A DNA stretch of 34,927 nucleotides, taken from Candidatus Odyssella sp. GTDB lineage: Bacteria; Pseudomonadota; Alphaproteobacteria; Bin65. The stretch lies in NCBI GenBank assembly GCA_016792765.1, contig JAEULD010000272.1:1-34927 (forward strand). The letters are read 5' to 3'. The position numbers were made by a program, and so were the translations under genes. Positions 7,673 through 15,214 of the stretch are shown one piece after another; position 1 is the first letter of the stretch, and each line of letters begins with the position of its first letter. The notes beneath the pieces were generated by a model. The model did no database searches and was not told the DNA's origin. It saw nothing but the letters and a program-made list of their open reading frames with translations.

Positions 7673-7951
7673 ATGAGCATTCCCATCGTCGACGCAAGCC
7701 ATGCGATCGTCGGCTGGACCGACGTCGAACCGGTCGTCGAGCGCAACCGGCTGCGGCATCGCGAGGCCGAAACGCTGCTGGGCGGGCCCATTCACTGCGT
7801 CGAAATCGTGGTGGCCGATCGTCGTCAGATGGCGCAGGCGGGCGCCCCGCCCGGCTGGCGCACCACCTGGCGGTGCCTCGCCCTATGCTGCGACGAGCGT
7901 ATCGGCTCGATCGAGCAGATCGGGCGCTTTCTGGCAGAACCAGGCGCGTAA
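7673..7951 (+). CDS. Hypothetical protein, 92 residues
   Basis: Not recognised. ATG 7673 is chosen because CAGGAG (7661-7666) sits six bases upstream. The protein is acidic to neutral, with no signal peptide or membrane segment, and has a Trp-rich middle (GWRTTWRCLALCC, near residue 61) with three Cys within six residues. Third-position G/C use matches the neighbours, supporting real coding. It converges on the CsbD gene, with a strong hairpin between them. Confidence 0.6.
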   Translation: MSIPIVDASHAIVGWTDVEPVVERNRLRHREAETLLGGPIHCVEIVVADRRQMAQAGAPPGWRTTWRCLALCCDERIGSIEQIGRFLAEPGA

Positions 7952-7960
7952 AGATGCGGT

Positions 7961-7990
7961 GCGCCGCCGGTCGCGGGGGGCCGGCGGCGC
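7961..7990. terminator. Bidirectional terminator-like hairpin
   Basis: A perfect ten-pair inverted repeat, GCGCCGCCGG (7961-7970) with CCGGCGGCGC (7981-7990), encloses a ten-base G-rich loop. It lies between the stops of two convergent genes, nine bases after one and 19 bases before the other. No T-run follows on either strand, as is common in very GC-rich genomes. Confidence 0.6.
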
Positions 7991-8009
7991 GCGCTCGTCG
8001 AACTGCGGG

Positions 8010-8210
8010 TCAGTTGTAAAGGCGCTCCCAGGCGCGCACCTGCTCCTCGGCCGCCTCTTTCGCGATGCCGTAGCGCTCCTGGATGCGGCCGACCAGCTGG
8101 TCGCGTTTGCCGGCGATGACCTGCACGTCGCTGTCGGTGAGCTTGCCCCACTTCTCGCGCACCTTGCCGGCCGCCTGCTTCCAGTTCCCGGCGATCTGGT
8201 CCCAATTCAT
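8010..8210 (-). CDS. CsbD-family stress-response protein
   Basis: A 66-residue hydrophilic helical protein with the CsbD pattern: MNWDQIAGNWKQAAGKVREK at the N terminus, then WGKLTDSDVQVIAGKRDQLVGRIQ and YGIAKEAAEEQV. CsbD proteins are small, induced by general stress and of unknown molecular function. An AAGGAG ribosome site lies seven to eight bases before the ATG on the minus strand. Length is normal for the family. Confidence 0.92.
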   Translation of the reverse strand: MNWDQIAGNWKQAAGKVREKWGKLTDSDVQVIAGKRDQLVGRIQERYGIAKEAAEEQVRAWERLYN

Positions 8211-8302
8211 GCCGTCACTCCTTTCGTTTCCAAGACCCGATGATGGGTAGGAAACGCGCGCATCCACCACGCGGTTCCGCCGCCGCGGCATTGGCGCCCG
8301 GT

Positions 8303-8587
8303 TCAGCGCGTCGTCAACAGCTCGCGCAGGTGCGGCTGCTCGGGGACGCCGGGCAATATTCCCTTGACCATCGCTTCGAACGGATACGACCCGCGCGCTT
8401 CGTTGAGCTCCAGACCGGTACCGCAGGTTCGCTGGCTCTGCACGCTCCCGGCCAACTGCTCCTTCAGCTCGGAGATCCGCATTGCGGCGAGGCCGTGGCC
8501 GATCAGCCAACCCGAAAACGCGGCCGCGGCGATGATGCTCCAAAGCACCGCCACTCCGACGATCCTGAACCGCGTGGTCGAATTCAT
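8303..8587 (-). CDS. Small membrane-anchored hypothetical protein, 94 residues
   Basis: Not recognised. The start at 8587 is chosen because GGAGG precedes it on the minus strand at suitable spacing; the frame is open further up. Residues 9-31 form one hydrophobic helix (VGVAVLWSIIAAAAFSGWLIG). A short polar, partly helical region follows (ISELKEQLAG), then a Cys-containing tail (QRTCGTGLELNEARG). Predicted topology is a single-pass inner-membrane protein with a soluble C-terminal domain. It is divergent from the secreted protein gene at 8769. Confidence 0.6.
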   Translation of the reverse strand: MNSTTRFRIVGVAVLWSIIAAAAFSGWLIGHGLAAMRISELKEQLAGSVQSQRTCGTGLELNEARGSYPFEAMVKGILPGVPEQPHLRELLTTR

Positions 8588-8768
8588 GGGCGTCCTCCGT
8601 GGCCTGCCGCTGGCGCGCGCCGACGGTGCGGCAATGCGTCGGCTCGCGGAATCCAACGCCGCCCGGGCCGGTCAGGTTCCGATCCGGCCGCGCCTTCGCC
8701 GCATGGCCTGGCCGAGAACCGGCGGCGCGCGCCGTTCGTTGACCTCCCGAAAACGCGGGTTTCGTTCC

Positions 8769-9080
8769 ATGAATCGTCTGCTTGGTTCGGCCGTCGCTCT
8801 CGCCGCCGCCTCGGCACCGCACCCCGCCGCGTCGGAGCTCGTCTGCTATCCGCTCGCGCAGATCGAGCACGCCCTCGACGGCGCATTCGGCGAGAGTCGC
8901 AGCTTCGCCGGAAAGGACGCGGCCGGCATCGCGTACCGGCTTTACCTGAACTCGCGGACCGGAAGCTGGAGCTGGATCGGGATTCCCGCCGGCGCCGAAA
9001 TCGGTTGCCTGATCTTCGCCGGCCGTTCCGACGATACGCCGGCAGCGCAGCCGCCGAAGCCGCCGCTGGCTCAATTCTGA
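8769..9080 (+). CDS. Small secreted hypothetical protein, paralogue of the one at 25226-25531
   Basis: 103 residues with an N-terminal signal sequence (MNRLLGSAVALAAASA, cleavage near residue 21) and a Pro-rich C-terminal tail. I know no named function. The mature part shares an ordered set of residues with the 101-residue protein in the phage-like cassette: Cys26, Phe-Gly-Glu 40-42, Asn61, Gly-Ser-Trp 65-67, Cys80 and Ala-Gly 84-85. The Cys-to-FGE and FGE-to-Asn distances are the same in both proteins (14 and 21). The two Cys could form a disulphide in the periplasm. The start has only a weak ribosome site. Confidence 0.65.
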   Translation: MNRLLGSAVALAAASAPHPAASELVCYPLAQIEHALDGAFGESRSFAGKDAAGIAYRLYLNSRTGSWSWIGIPAGAEIGCLIFAGRSDDTPAAQPPKPPLAQF

Positions 9081-9176
9081 TGAGCCTCGCGCCGGGCGAT
9101 ATCCATAGCCGGGCATTGGCGGCCCTATTCTCTGCGCCGGATTCGCGATACATTTCCATCCGGGTGGAGGGTGATC

Positions 9177-9920
9177 ATGCGCGCGGCGTTCCTCGCTCTG
9201 CTCTTTGCCGTGCTGGCGTCGGTGCCGGCACGCGGCGACGCTCCCGAAGCGGTCGATATCGAGCTGATTCTCGCGATCGACGTGTCCGGAAGCATCGATG
9301 AAGAAGAGGCGGCGCTCCAGCGCCGCGGCTATCTCGCGGCCCTGGTGCATCCGCAGGTGCTGCAGGCCATTTCCGGCGGCGAAAAGCGCAAGATCGGGCT
9401 CACCTACATCGAATGGGCCGGCTACCACTATCAGCGCGTGGTCGTCGATTGGGCTGCCATATCCGACAAGGCCAGCGCCGAGAGCTTCGTCGCGAAGGTC
9501 GCTCAAGTGCCGGTTTCGACCGAGCGCTGGACGTCGATCAGCGGCGCGATCGAATTCGCGATGAAGCGCTTCGAAGTCAGTCCGTATCGGGGCTCGCGCC
9601 GGGTCATCGACATCTCCGGCGACGGCCGCAACAACAACGGTCGCGACCTCGGCGAGGTGCGCCGCGAGGCGTTGGAGCGCGGAATCGTCATCAATGGCCT
9701 GCCCATCGTGAACGACCGGCCGACGCGCTGGGGAACGCCGCCCGAGCGCGATCTCGACCTCTACTACCGCGACTTCGTGATCGGCGGCCCGGGCTCGTTC
9801 TACATCGTCGCCGACGGATTTCAGGCTTTCGCCAACGCGATCCGCACCAAGCTCGTGCGCGAGATTTCGGGCGCACCGGGCGACGGCGTCGTGCGCGTCA
9901 AGGCGTCCCGGGCGGACTAG
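9177..9920 (+). CDS. DUF1194 / von Willebrand factor A-domain secreted protein
   Basis: About 247 residues. ATG 9177 is preferred over GTG 9171 because GTGGAGG (9164-9170) ends six bases before it. A signal peptide (residues 1-20, MRAAFLALLFAVLASVPARG) is followed by one vWA domain filling the protein. The metal-ion site DVSGS (Asp35, Ser37, Ser39) is intact, and TSISGAIEF near residue 116 and IDISGDGRNN near 145 supply the later metal-site motifs. This matches DUF1194, whose members are secreted and uncharacterised. It probably binds a protein partner through Mg2+ in the periplasm. Confidence 0.85.
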   Translation: MRAAFLALLFAVLASVPARGDAPEAVDIELILAIDVSGSIDEEEAALQRRGYLAALVHPQVLQAISGGEKRKIGLTYIEWAGYHYQRVVVDWAAISDKASAESFVAKVAQVPVSTERWTSISGAIEFAMKRFEVSPYRGSRRVIDISGDGRNNNGRDLGEVRREALERGIVINGLPIVNDRPTRWGTPPERDLDLYYRDFVIGGPGSFYIVADGFQAFANAIRTKLVREISGAPGDGVVRVKASRAD

Positions 9921-9947
9921 CGCGGCGGCGATTGCCCCGCCGTCGCG
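9921..9947 (+). terminator. Terminator-like hairpin after the vWA gene
   Basis: Starting right after the TAG stop, CGCGGCGGCG (9921-9930) pairs with CGCCGTCGCG (9938-9947) around a seven-base loop, ten pairs with one G-T. No T-run follows. It lies in the 75-bp gap before the acyltransferase gene, so it could limit read-through between two genes of different function. Confidence 0.5.
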
Positions 9948-9995
9948 GAGGCGCTAACCCTCGGCTATGAAAACATCGCCTTGCCGCGCGCAGTG

Positions 9996-10973
9996 ATGCG
10001 CCTTCGCGTCTATCCGCTGCGCGCGCTGCAGGCGCTCGAGGCCGCGCCCATTTGGGCGGCCCTCGGCCTGTTCAAGATCCTTCCGCGCCGTGCGGCGGCC
10101 GCGTTCGGGGCCGCGATGGCGCGGGCGATCGGGCCGTGGTTGCCGATGACCCGGGCGGCGCGCCGCAATCTCGAGCTCTGCTTTCCCGAGAAGAGTGCCG
10201 CCGAACGCGCGGCCCTCGTGCGCGCGATGTGGGACAATCTCGGCCGCATCGCGGGCGAGTTCACGCATCGCCGCGCGCTGTGGGACAAGAGCCTGTTGGC
10301 CGCGGCGGAGCGCTACGGGGCCGACCGGCTGCGCGCCGCGGCATTGGCCGGCGAGCGCGTGACGCTCGACGCCGAGCGCATCCAGATCGTCGGTGCCGAG
10401 CAGTTCCGCATGCTGCTCGACGTGCAACGTCCGGCTCTCCTGTTCACCGCCCACATGGGGAACTGGGAGGTCATGCCCTGGACGGCGGCGCGCATGGGCT
10501 TGAAGCTCGCGGTCATCTACCGGCGGCCCAACAACCCGATGATCGCGCGGCTGATCGAGGGGCGGCGCGGAGGGCTGGTCGAGTTCCTGCCCAAGGGCAT
10601 GCAGGGTGCGTTCGGCGCGGCGCGCGTGATGGAGAATGGCGGCCGGCTCGCCATGCTGGTCGACGTCAAAGAGAACAAGGGCGTGGCGCTGCCGTTTTTC
10701 GGCCGGCCGGCCATGACCGGAACCGCGCTGGCCACGCTGGCGCGACGCTACGACGCCCTGGTCGTGGGCGTGTATACCGAGCGCCTCGGCCCCCATCGCG
10801 CGCGCATCACGCTGGAGCGCCCGCTGGAAGTGCCGCGCACCGGCGACGAGGATGCCGACGTGACGGCGATCATGTCGGCCATCAACGCGCGGGTCGAGGC
10901 CTGGGTGCGCGAGCGACCCGACCAATGGCTCTGGCTGCACAAGCGCTGGCCGAAAGAGCTCTATCGGAACTAG
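9996..10973 (+). CDS. Lipid A biosynthesis lauroyl/myristoyl acyltransferase-like (LpxL/HtrB family)
   Basis: About 325 residues from ATG 9996; GTG 9993 and TTG 9981 are also in frame. The LPLAT acyltransferase motif H-x4-E is seen as HMGNWE (His153, Glu158), followed by IYRRPNNP near residue 172, a second block FLPKGMQG near 195 and DVKENKGVALPFFG near 220. The C-terminal RPDQWLWLHKRWP is a hallmark of the family. An N-terminal hydrophobic stretch would anchor it to the inner membrane, where these enzymes add a secondary acyl chain to lipid A from acyl-ACP. Its stop codon overlaps that of the convergent dihydroorotase through the palindrome CTAG (10970-10973). The neighbouring operon makes LPS core, which fits. 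Confidence 0.88.
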   Translation: MRLRVYPLRALQALEAAPIWAALGLFKILPRRAAAAFGAAMARAIGPWLPMTRAARRNLELCFPEKSAAERAALVRAMWDNLGRIAGEFTHRRALWDKSLLAAAERYGADRLRAAALAGERVTLDAERIQIVGAEQFRMLLDVQRPALLFTAHMGNWEVMPWTAARMGLKLAVIYRRPNNPMIARLIEGRRGGLVEFLPKGMQGAFGAARVMENGGRLAMLVDVKENKGVALPFFGRPAMTGTALATLARRYDALVVGVYTERLGPHRARITLERPLEVPRTGDEDADVTAIMSAINARVEAWVRERPDQWLWLHKRWPKELYRN

Positions 10974-12307
10974 GCCGCCAGCGTATCCGCGAAGCGAATC
11001 GGCGCGCCGGACGGCGGGCCCTGGAGATCGTCGTCGCGCATCACGATGCGGCCGCGGACGATCGTGGCGCGCGGCCAGCCGGTCACGGTCATGCCGTCGA
11101 ACGGCGTCCATCCGGCGCGGCTCGCGATCCACTTGTTCTCGATGCGGCGCTTGTGCGCGAGATCGACGATCGTGAGATCCGCGTCGTATCCGAGCGCGAT
11201 GCGGCCTTTGCCCGCGATGTTGAACACCCGCTGCGGCCCCGCGCTGGTGAGATCGACGAAGCGCTCGAGGGACAACCGCCCCGCCGCCACATGGTCGAGC
11301 ATGATGGGAACGAGCGTTTGCACGCCGGTCATGCCCGACGGGCTTGCGGGGTAGGGCTTCGCCTTCTCCTCGCGCGTGTGCGGGGCATGATCGGAGCCGA
11401 TCACGTCCACGATGCCGTCGGCCAGCGCGCGCCACAGCGCCTCGCGGTGGCGGGAGTCGCGCACCGGCGGGTTCATCTGCGCGAGCGTGCCGAGGCGCTC
11501 GTAGCATTCCGGCGCGGCCAGCGTCAGGTGCTGCGGCGTCACTTCGACGGATGCGATGTCCTTGTGCTGCGCGAGCAGCGGCATCTCGGCGGCGCTGGTC
11601 ACGTGCAGGATGTGCACGGGGCGTCCCGTCTTGCGCGCCAGCGCCAGGGCGCGTGCCGTCGCGCGCAGCGCGGATTCCTCGTCGCGCCACAGCGGGTGCT
11701 GGGCCGGCCCGCCGCCCGCCGAGATGAGCGCGCGGCGCTGCTGCATGCGCGGTTCGTCTTCGGCATGAATAGCCACGCGGCGCCGGCCGGCGCGCAGAAC
11801 GATCTCGATATGCTCGTCGTCGGCCACGAGCAGCGAGCCAGTCGACGCGCCCATGAAAATCTTCACGCCGCAGCATCCGGGCCGCCCCTCGAGCTGGGCG
11901 AGGAGTCGGGCGTTGTCGCCGGTGGCGCCGACGTAGAACGCATGGTCGCACCAGGCGCGGCCCCGCGCGCGCCGCAGCTTGTCGGCCAGCGCCGCGCCGT
12001 CGGACGTGGTGGGGTTGGTGTTCGGCATCTCGAAGATGCCGGTCACGCCGCCGAGCGCGGCGCCGCGCGTTCCGGTTTCGAGGTCTTCCTTGTGCTCGAG
12101 TCCCGGTTCGCGGAAATGAACCTGCGTGTCGATCACTCCGGGCAGGACGTGCAGCCCCTTCGCTGCGAAGCGGGCGGCGGCCCTGGCGCCGGCGAGATTC
12201 CCGATCGCCTCGATGCGCCCGTCACGGACGCCGAGGTCGGCCGAAGCGCGGCCGGCCGGCGTCAGGCAAATGCCGCCTTCCACCACCAGATCGAAGCTGT
12301 CGCTCAT
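10970..12307 (-). CDS. pyrC: Dihydroorotase (class I-like), last gene of an LPS glycosyltransferase operon
   Basis: A 445-residue cyclic amidohydrolase. Metal-site residues: His64 in DTQVHFREPG, Lys149 (the residue carboxylated in this family) in GVKIFMGAS, His181 in AIHAEDE, His235 in HILHVTS, Asp306 in GSDHAPH. The first His of the usual H-x-H pair is Gln62 here. I recall the same Gln in a subgroup of dihydroorotases, so activity is probably kept. Family role: ring closure of carbamoyl-aspartate to dihydroorotate in pyrimidine synthesis. Its ATG overlaps the stop of the upstream glycosyltransferase (ATGA), so it is translated with LPS genes. Related hydantoinases and allantoinases are the alternative, but REPG and the GSDHAPH context favour dihydroorotase. 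Confidence 0.84.
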   Translation of the reverse strand: MSDSFDLVVEGGICLTPAGRASADLGVRDGRIEAIGNLAGARAAARFAAKGLHVLPGVIDTQVHFREPGLEHKEDLETGTRGAALGGVTGIFEMPNTNPTTSDGAALADKLRRARGRAWCDHAFYVGATGDNARLLAQLEGRPGCCGVKIFMGASTGSLLVADDEHIEIVLRAGRRRVAIHAEDEPRMQQRRALISAGGGPAQHPLWRDEESALRATARALALARKTGRPVHILHVTSAAEMPLLAQHKDIASVEVTPQHLTLAAPECYERLGTLAQMNPPVRDSRHREALWRALADGIVDVIGSDHAPHTREEKAKPYPASPSGMTGVQTLVPIMLDHVAAGRLSLERFVDLTSAGPQRVFNIAGKGRIALGYDADLTIVDLAHKRRIENKWIASRAGWTPFDGMTVTGWPRATIVRGRIVMRDDDLQGPPSGAPIRFADTLAA

Positions 12308-13347
12308 GCCGCCCCCGCCGTCACCCTTGCGAACAGGCCGAGATATTGGCGCACGACCGCCTCCTGCGTGAACCCTTTTCGATAGGTCTCGTAGCCGGCC
12401 TCGCCGAGCTGCCGCTTCAAGTCCGGCTCGTCGACGACGTGGCGCAGGGCGTAGGCGAGCGCTTTCGCATCGCCGATCGGGAAGAGAAGCCCGTTCTTTC
12501 CGGTGGCGATCAGCTGCCGCGGCCCTTCGCTGAGGCTCGCCACGACCGGCTTGGCGCGCGCCCAGGCCTCGATCACGACGTTGCCGAGCGGCTCCTTGCG
12601 CGACGGCACCACCACGCAATCGGCCGCCGCAAACAGCGGCGCCGGATCGGGGCGCCACGCGAGGAAGCGCGTGCGCGAAAGAACGTCGAGCTCGTGCGCC
12701 AGCGCATGCAGCGCTTTCTCCTCCGGCCCTTCTCCGGCGAGCCAGAGGTAGGTGTCGGGCAGGTCGACGAGCGCGCGCAGCAGCGTGTCGAATCCCTTGT
12801 TCGCGTGGAAGCGGCCGAGCGACAGCAAGAGCGGCGCATCGGTCGGAGTATCGTGCGCGGCGCGGTCTTCGGGATCCGCGCTCGCGCCGTCGACGAAATT
12901 CGGCACGTAGTGCGCGCGCTCGGCCGGCCAGCCGGCCTCGCGGATGTAGCGCACGATGTCTTCGGTGTTGCCGATCAGGTGCTGGCAGCTGCCGTAGTAT
13001 TTGAGGTCGTAATACCCGCCGAGCCGGCCGATATGGATGTAGGGCGCGGCCCCCGACGCCGCCGGCATGGCCGCCGCCGCGCGGCTCATGAAGGTGAGCG
13101 CCACGGCGGGGCGATACTCGGCGACCAGTTTCGCGAGCGCCGGCCGCGTGCGGAAATCCAGCCAGCCGCCGAACGCAATTTCGCGCACATCGATCCCCGC
13201 GGCGCGCAGGCGCGCCGCGCGCTCGGGCTGGGCGCGGATGGCCGCGCACAGCTCCACGCCCGCCTGGCGGAACGCGAGCAGCAGCCGCTCGAAGAACGCC
13301 TCGGCGCCGCCGTGCGTGGCGCCGGCCATTGCCGCCAACAGGCGCAT
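12304..13347 (-). CDS. Glycosyltransferase family 4 (LPS core-type)
   Basis: A 347-residue GT-B enzyme. The N-terminal domain begins MRLLAAMAGATHGGAEAFF, a Gly-rich loop typical of GT4 acceptor sites. The C-terminal nucleotide-sugar domain carries SLGRFHANKGFDTLLRA near residue 172, the WLAGEGPEE motif near 199, and the GT4 donor signature E-x7-E in KEPLGNVVIEAWA near 253-265. The retaining cytoplasmic enzyme probably adds a core or O-chain sugar at the inner membrane. Its ATG overlaps the stop of the GT2 gene by one base (TGATG) and its stop overlaps the dihydroorotase ATG. Donor and acceptor are unknown. Confidence 0.87.
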   Translation of the reverse strand: MRLLAAMAGATHGGAEAFFERLLLAFRQAGVELCAAIRAQPERAARLRAAGIDVREIAFGGWLDFRTRPALAKLVAEYRPAVALTFMSRAAAAMPAASGAAPYIHIGRLGGYYDLKYYGSCQHLIGNTEDIVRYIREAGWPAERAHYVPNFVDGASADPEDRAAHDTPTDAPLLLSLGRFHANKGFDTLLRALVDLPDTYLWLAGEGPEEKALHALAHELDVLSRTRFLAWRPDPAPLFAAADCVVVPSRKEPLGNVVIEAWARAKPVVASLSEGPRQLIATGKNGLLFPIGDAKALAYALRHVVDEPDLKRQLGEAGYETYRKGFTQEAVVRQYLGLFARVTAGAA

Positions 13348-14114
13348 CACTCGTCCTCGAGCTTGTATTTCAGCCAAGCCAGCATCGGCCACAACGCCGC
13401 CATCAGCGCCACGAGGAATCCCCAATAGCCTTCCTTGTAGCCCTTGCGCCGTACGTAGCATTTGAAGAAGCGCGTGAAGAGGCGGCGCAAATTGCGGCCG
13501 AAAGTCTCCGTCGTGCCGTTGGCGCGCATGTCGCGGGCGCGCGCGCTGCTGTAGCGGTCGAGCCGGCGCAGCATGTCGGAGATGCCGGCGTCCACGTAGT
13601 GAATCATCGGCGTCGCGAGCCAGCGCTTTTCCCCGGCGAGCGTCACGACCGGATGGATGCGCTGATCGCCCCAGCGCTTTGCGCCGCGCGAAAAAAGGCG
13701 CGTCGTGGCCGAGACGCCCCACGATCCTCCCCATCCGTAACGCACGAGCCGTTTGCCGATGTAGTTGTCGAACGGAATTAGGTAGTGCGCCGGCGCGCTC
13801 GCGTTCGCGGCCGCGGCGCGAATCTCGGCGGCCAAGGCCGGCGGCACGCGCTCGTCGGCGTCGACTTCGAGGATCCAGTCGCCGGTGCAGGCGTCGAGAC
13901 CGGTGTTGCGGCGCGGCCCCTCGATCTCCCAGGCCCCCTCGATGACCCTGTGCGCGAGACGATCGGCGATGGCTTTCGAGCCGTCGGTGCAGCGGTCGAG
14001 CACCACGACGATCTCGTCGGCAAATGCCAGCGCCGCCAGGCACTCCGCGAGCTGATGCTCCTCGTTGTGCGCGACGACGAGCGCCGACAGGCGCCGGGGG
14101 GCGTTGCCGGTCAT
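13347..14114 (-). CDS. Glycosyltransferase family 2, WaaE/LgtF-like LPS core enzyme
   Basis: 255 residues, starting at the ATG that overlaps the GT9 stop (ATGA at 14111-14114); ATG 14126 is also in frame. The GT-A fold begins with LSALVVAHNEEHQLAECL, then the donor-site metal motif Asp85-x-Asp87 in LEVDADERV, a WGGSWGVSATTRLFSR stretch near residue 136, and a short hydrophobic, positively charged C terminus for membrane attachment. This layout is that of WaaE (KdtX) and LgtF, which add a beta-glucose to heptose I of the inner core. Placement next to a heptosyltransferase-type gene supports this role. Confidence 0.86.
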   Translation of the reverse strand: MTGNAPRRLSALVVAHNEEHQLAECLAALAFADEIVVVLDRCTDGSKAIADRLAHRVIEGAWEIEGPRRNTGLDACTGDWILEVDADERVPPALAAEIRAAAANASAPAHYLIPFDNYIGKRLVRYGWGGSWGVSATTRLFSRGAKRWGDQRIHPVVTLAGEKRWLATPMIHYVDAGISDMLRRLDRYSSARARDMRANGTTETFGRNLRRLFTRFFKCYVRRKGYKEGYWGFLVALMAALWPMLAWLKYKLEDE

Positions 14115-15073
14115 GCCGGAGCGCATTCCGCGCACTGCGCGAGCAGATCGCGCGCCGCCGCCATGGCCTTGTCCACCGACAGCGTCTCCATGTGCGTATC
14201 GTGGCGCCTGTAGTCGTAGCCGGGCTTGGCGAGGATCGCGTCGTAGGAAAGGTCGGTGCGCACGGCACGCGTCCGCGCGCCCCATGGACCGTAGTGCTCC
14301 TCGCGGCTCGGGCCGAACAGGCCGAGCGTCGGCACGCCCATCGCCGCGGCCAGGTGCATGAGGCCCGAATCGTTGCCGACGAACAAATCGGCGCGGCCGA
14401 GGCAGGCCGCGGCCGTGAGTACATCGAGCGTGCCGGCCAAATCGATGCGCCGCGCCGCCGGCACTGCGCGGAGTACCGGCTCGGCGGCCTGCCGCTCGCC
14501 CGGTCCGGCGAAAACGGCGACGCGGGCGTCGGCGAGCGGGCCGTTGCGCGCGCAGAGCCGTTCGGCGAGCGCCACGAAGCGGTCGGCAGGCCATTGCTTG
14601 CCGCCCCAGTTCGCCGTGGGCGCGAGGGCGAGAACCGGGCCGCCGCCCGGGATGAGGCCGTGTGCCGCCTGCGAATGCCGTGCGCCCAGCCACACCCGCG
14701 GGGCCAAGGGCTGCTTCGCGCCCACCATGGCCGAAGCCTGCACGACCTTATGCATCCCGGCGCGCTGATTGCCCATCACGTAGCGCCGGCCGGCCGGCAC
14801 CAGCCACGTCACCGCCGATCGGCGGGTATCGGCGATCGCGGTCCAGTAGCGGCCGACTGTTTTCAGCCAGAGCCGCCGCCAGTGCCCGCCCGCCCGCTTG
14901 TCGAGCACGACCACCTCGTCGAGCCGCGGCACCTCGGCATAGAGCGGCGCCGCGGCCGGGCCGGCCGCCACGGTCAGCCGCGCCGCCGGCCAGCGCGCCA
15001 GCATCCAGGCCAGCACTCCCGACGACAAAACCGCGTCGCCGATCCGCGTTGGGCCAATGAAAAGAACGCGCAT
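14111..15073 (-). CDS. Glycosyltransferase family 9 (ADP-heptose:LPS heptosyltransferase family)
   Basis: 320 residues. The N terminus MRVLFIGPTRIGDAVLSSGVL is the GT9 acceptor-loop signature (Arg-x-Gly-Asp). The C-terminal donor domain has LALAPTANWGGKQWPADRF near residue 170 and FVGNDSGLMHLAAAMGVPTLGLFGPS near 250-275, where Asp-Ser-Gly and His-Leu-Ala-Ala contact ADP-heptose in WaaC/WaaF. It is the first gene of the four-gene operon, with a good promoter upstream. Transfer of heptose to the Kdo/heptose inner core is the likely role; which heptosyltransferase it is cannot be decided. Confidence 0.87.
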   Translation of the reverse strand: MRVLFIGPTRIGDAVLSSGVLAWMLARWPAARLTVAAGPAAAPLYAEVPRLDEVVVLDKRAGGHWRRLWLKTVGRYWTAIADTRRSAVTWLVPAGRRYVMGNQRAGMHKVVQASAMVGAKQPLAPRVWLGARHSQAAHGLIPGGGPVLALAPTANWGGKQWPADRFVALAERLCARNGPLADARVAVFAGPGERQAAEPVLRAVPAARRIDLAGTLDVLTAAACLGRADLFVGNDSGLMHLAAAMGVPTLGLFGPSREEHYGPWGARTRAVRTDLSYDAILAKPGYDYRRHDTHMETLSVDKAMAAARDLLAQCAECAPA

Positions 15074-15103
15074 TCCTGAGGGCTAAAATCCTGATCCGGC
15101 TAG

Positions 15104-15133
15104 CTTATACGCCCTCGCGCGGAGCCGTGCCAA
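15104..15133 (-). promoter_or_regulatory. Candidate sigma-70 promoter of the LPS core operon
   Basis: Read on the minus strand, TTGGCA (15133-15128, five of six to consensus) and TATAAG (15109-15104, five of six) are separated by 18 bases. Transcription would start near 15097, leaving a leader of about 25 bases before the GT9 ATG. The motif is placed correctly for the operon and points away from the divergent ygfZ gene. Confidence 0.5.
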
Positions 15134-15214
15134 CCGCCAACGGCAAACCGCGCCGCCTTGCCGCTTGTCGCACGGCGCCCCATATCGGAGCGCCGCCAGC
15201 GTACATTGCAAGCC

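Noticed and set aside
10970-12307. Gln62 as a sign of an inactive dihydroorotase
   Set aside because: All other metal and catalytic residues are kept and I recall the same Gln in a recognised dihydroorotase subgroup, so loss of activity is not supported.
10052-12385. A 777-codon open frame on the plus strand
   Set aside because: It overlaps the acyltransferase in another frame and lies antisense to the dihydroorotase, both of which have clear motifs.
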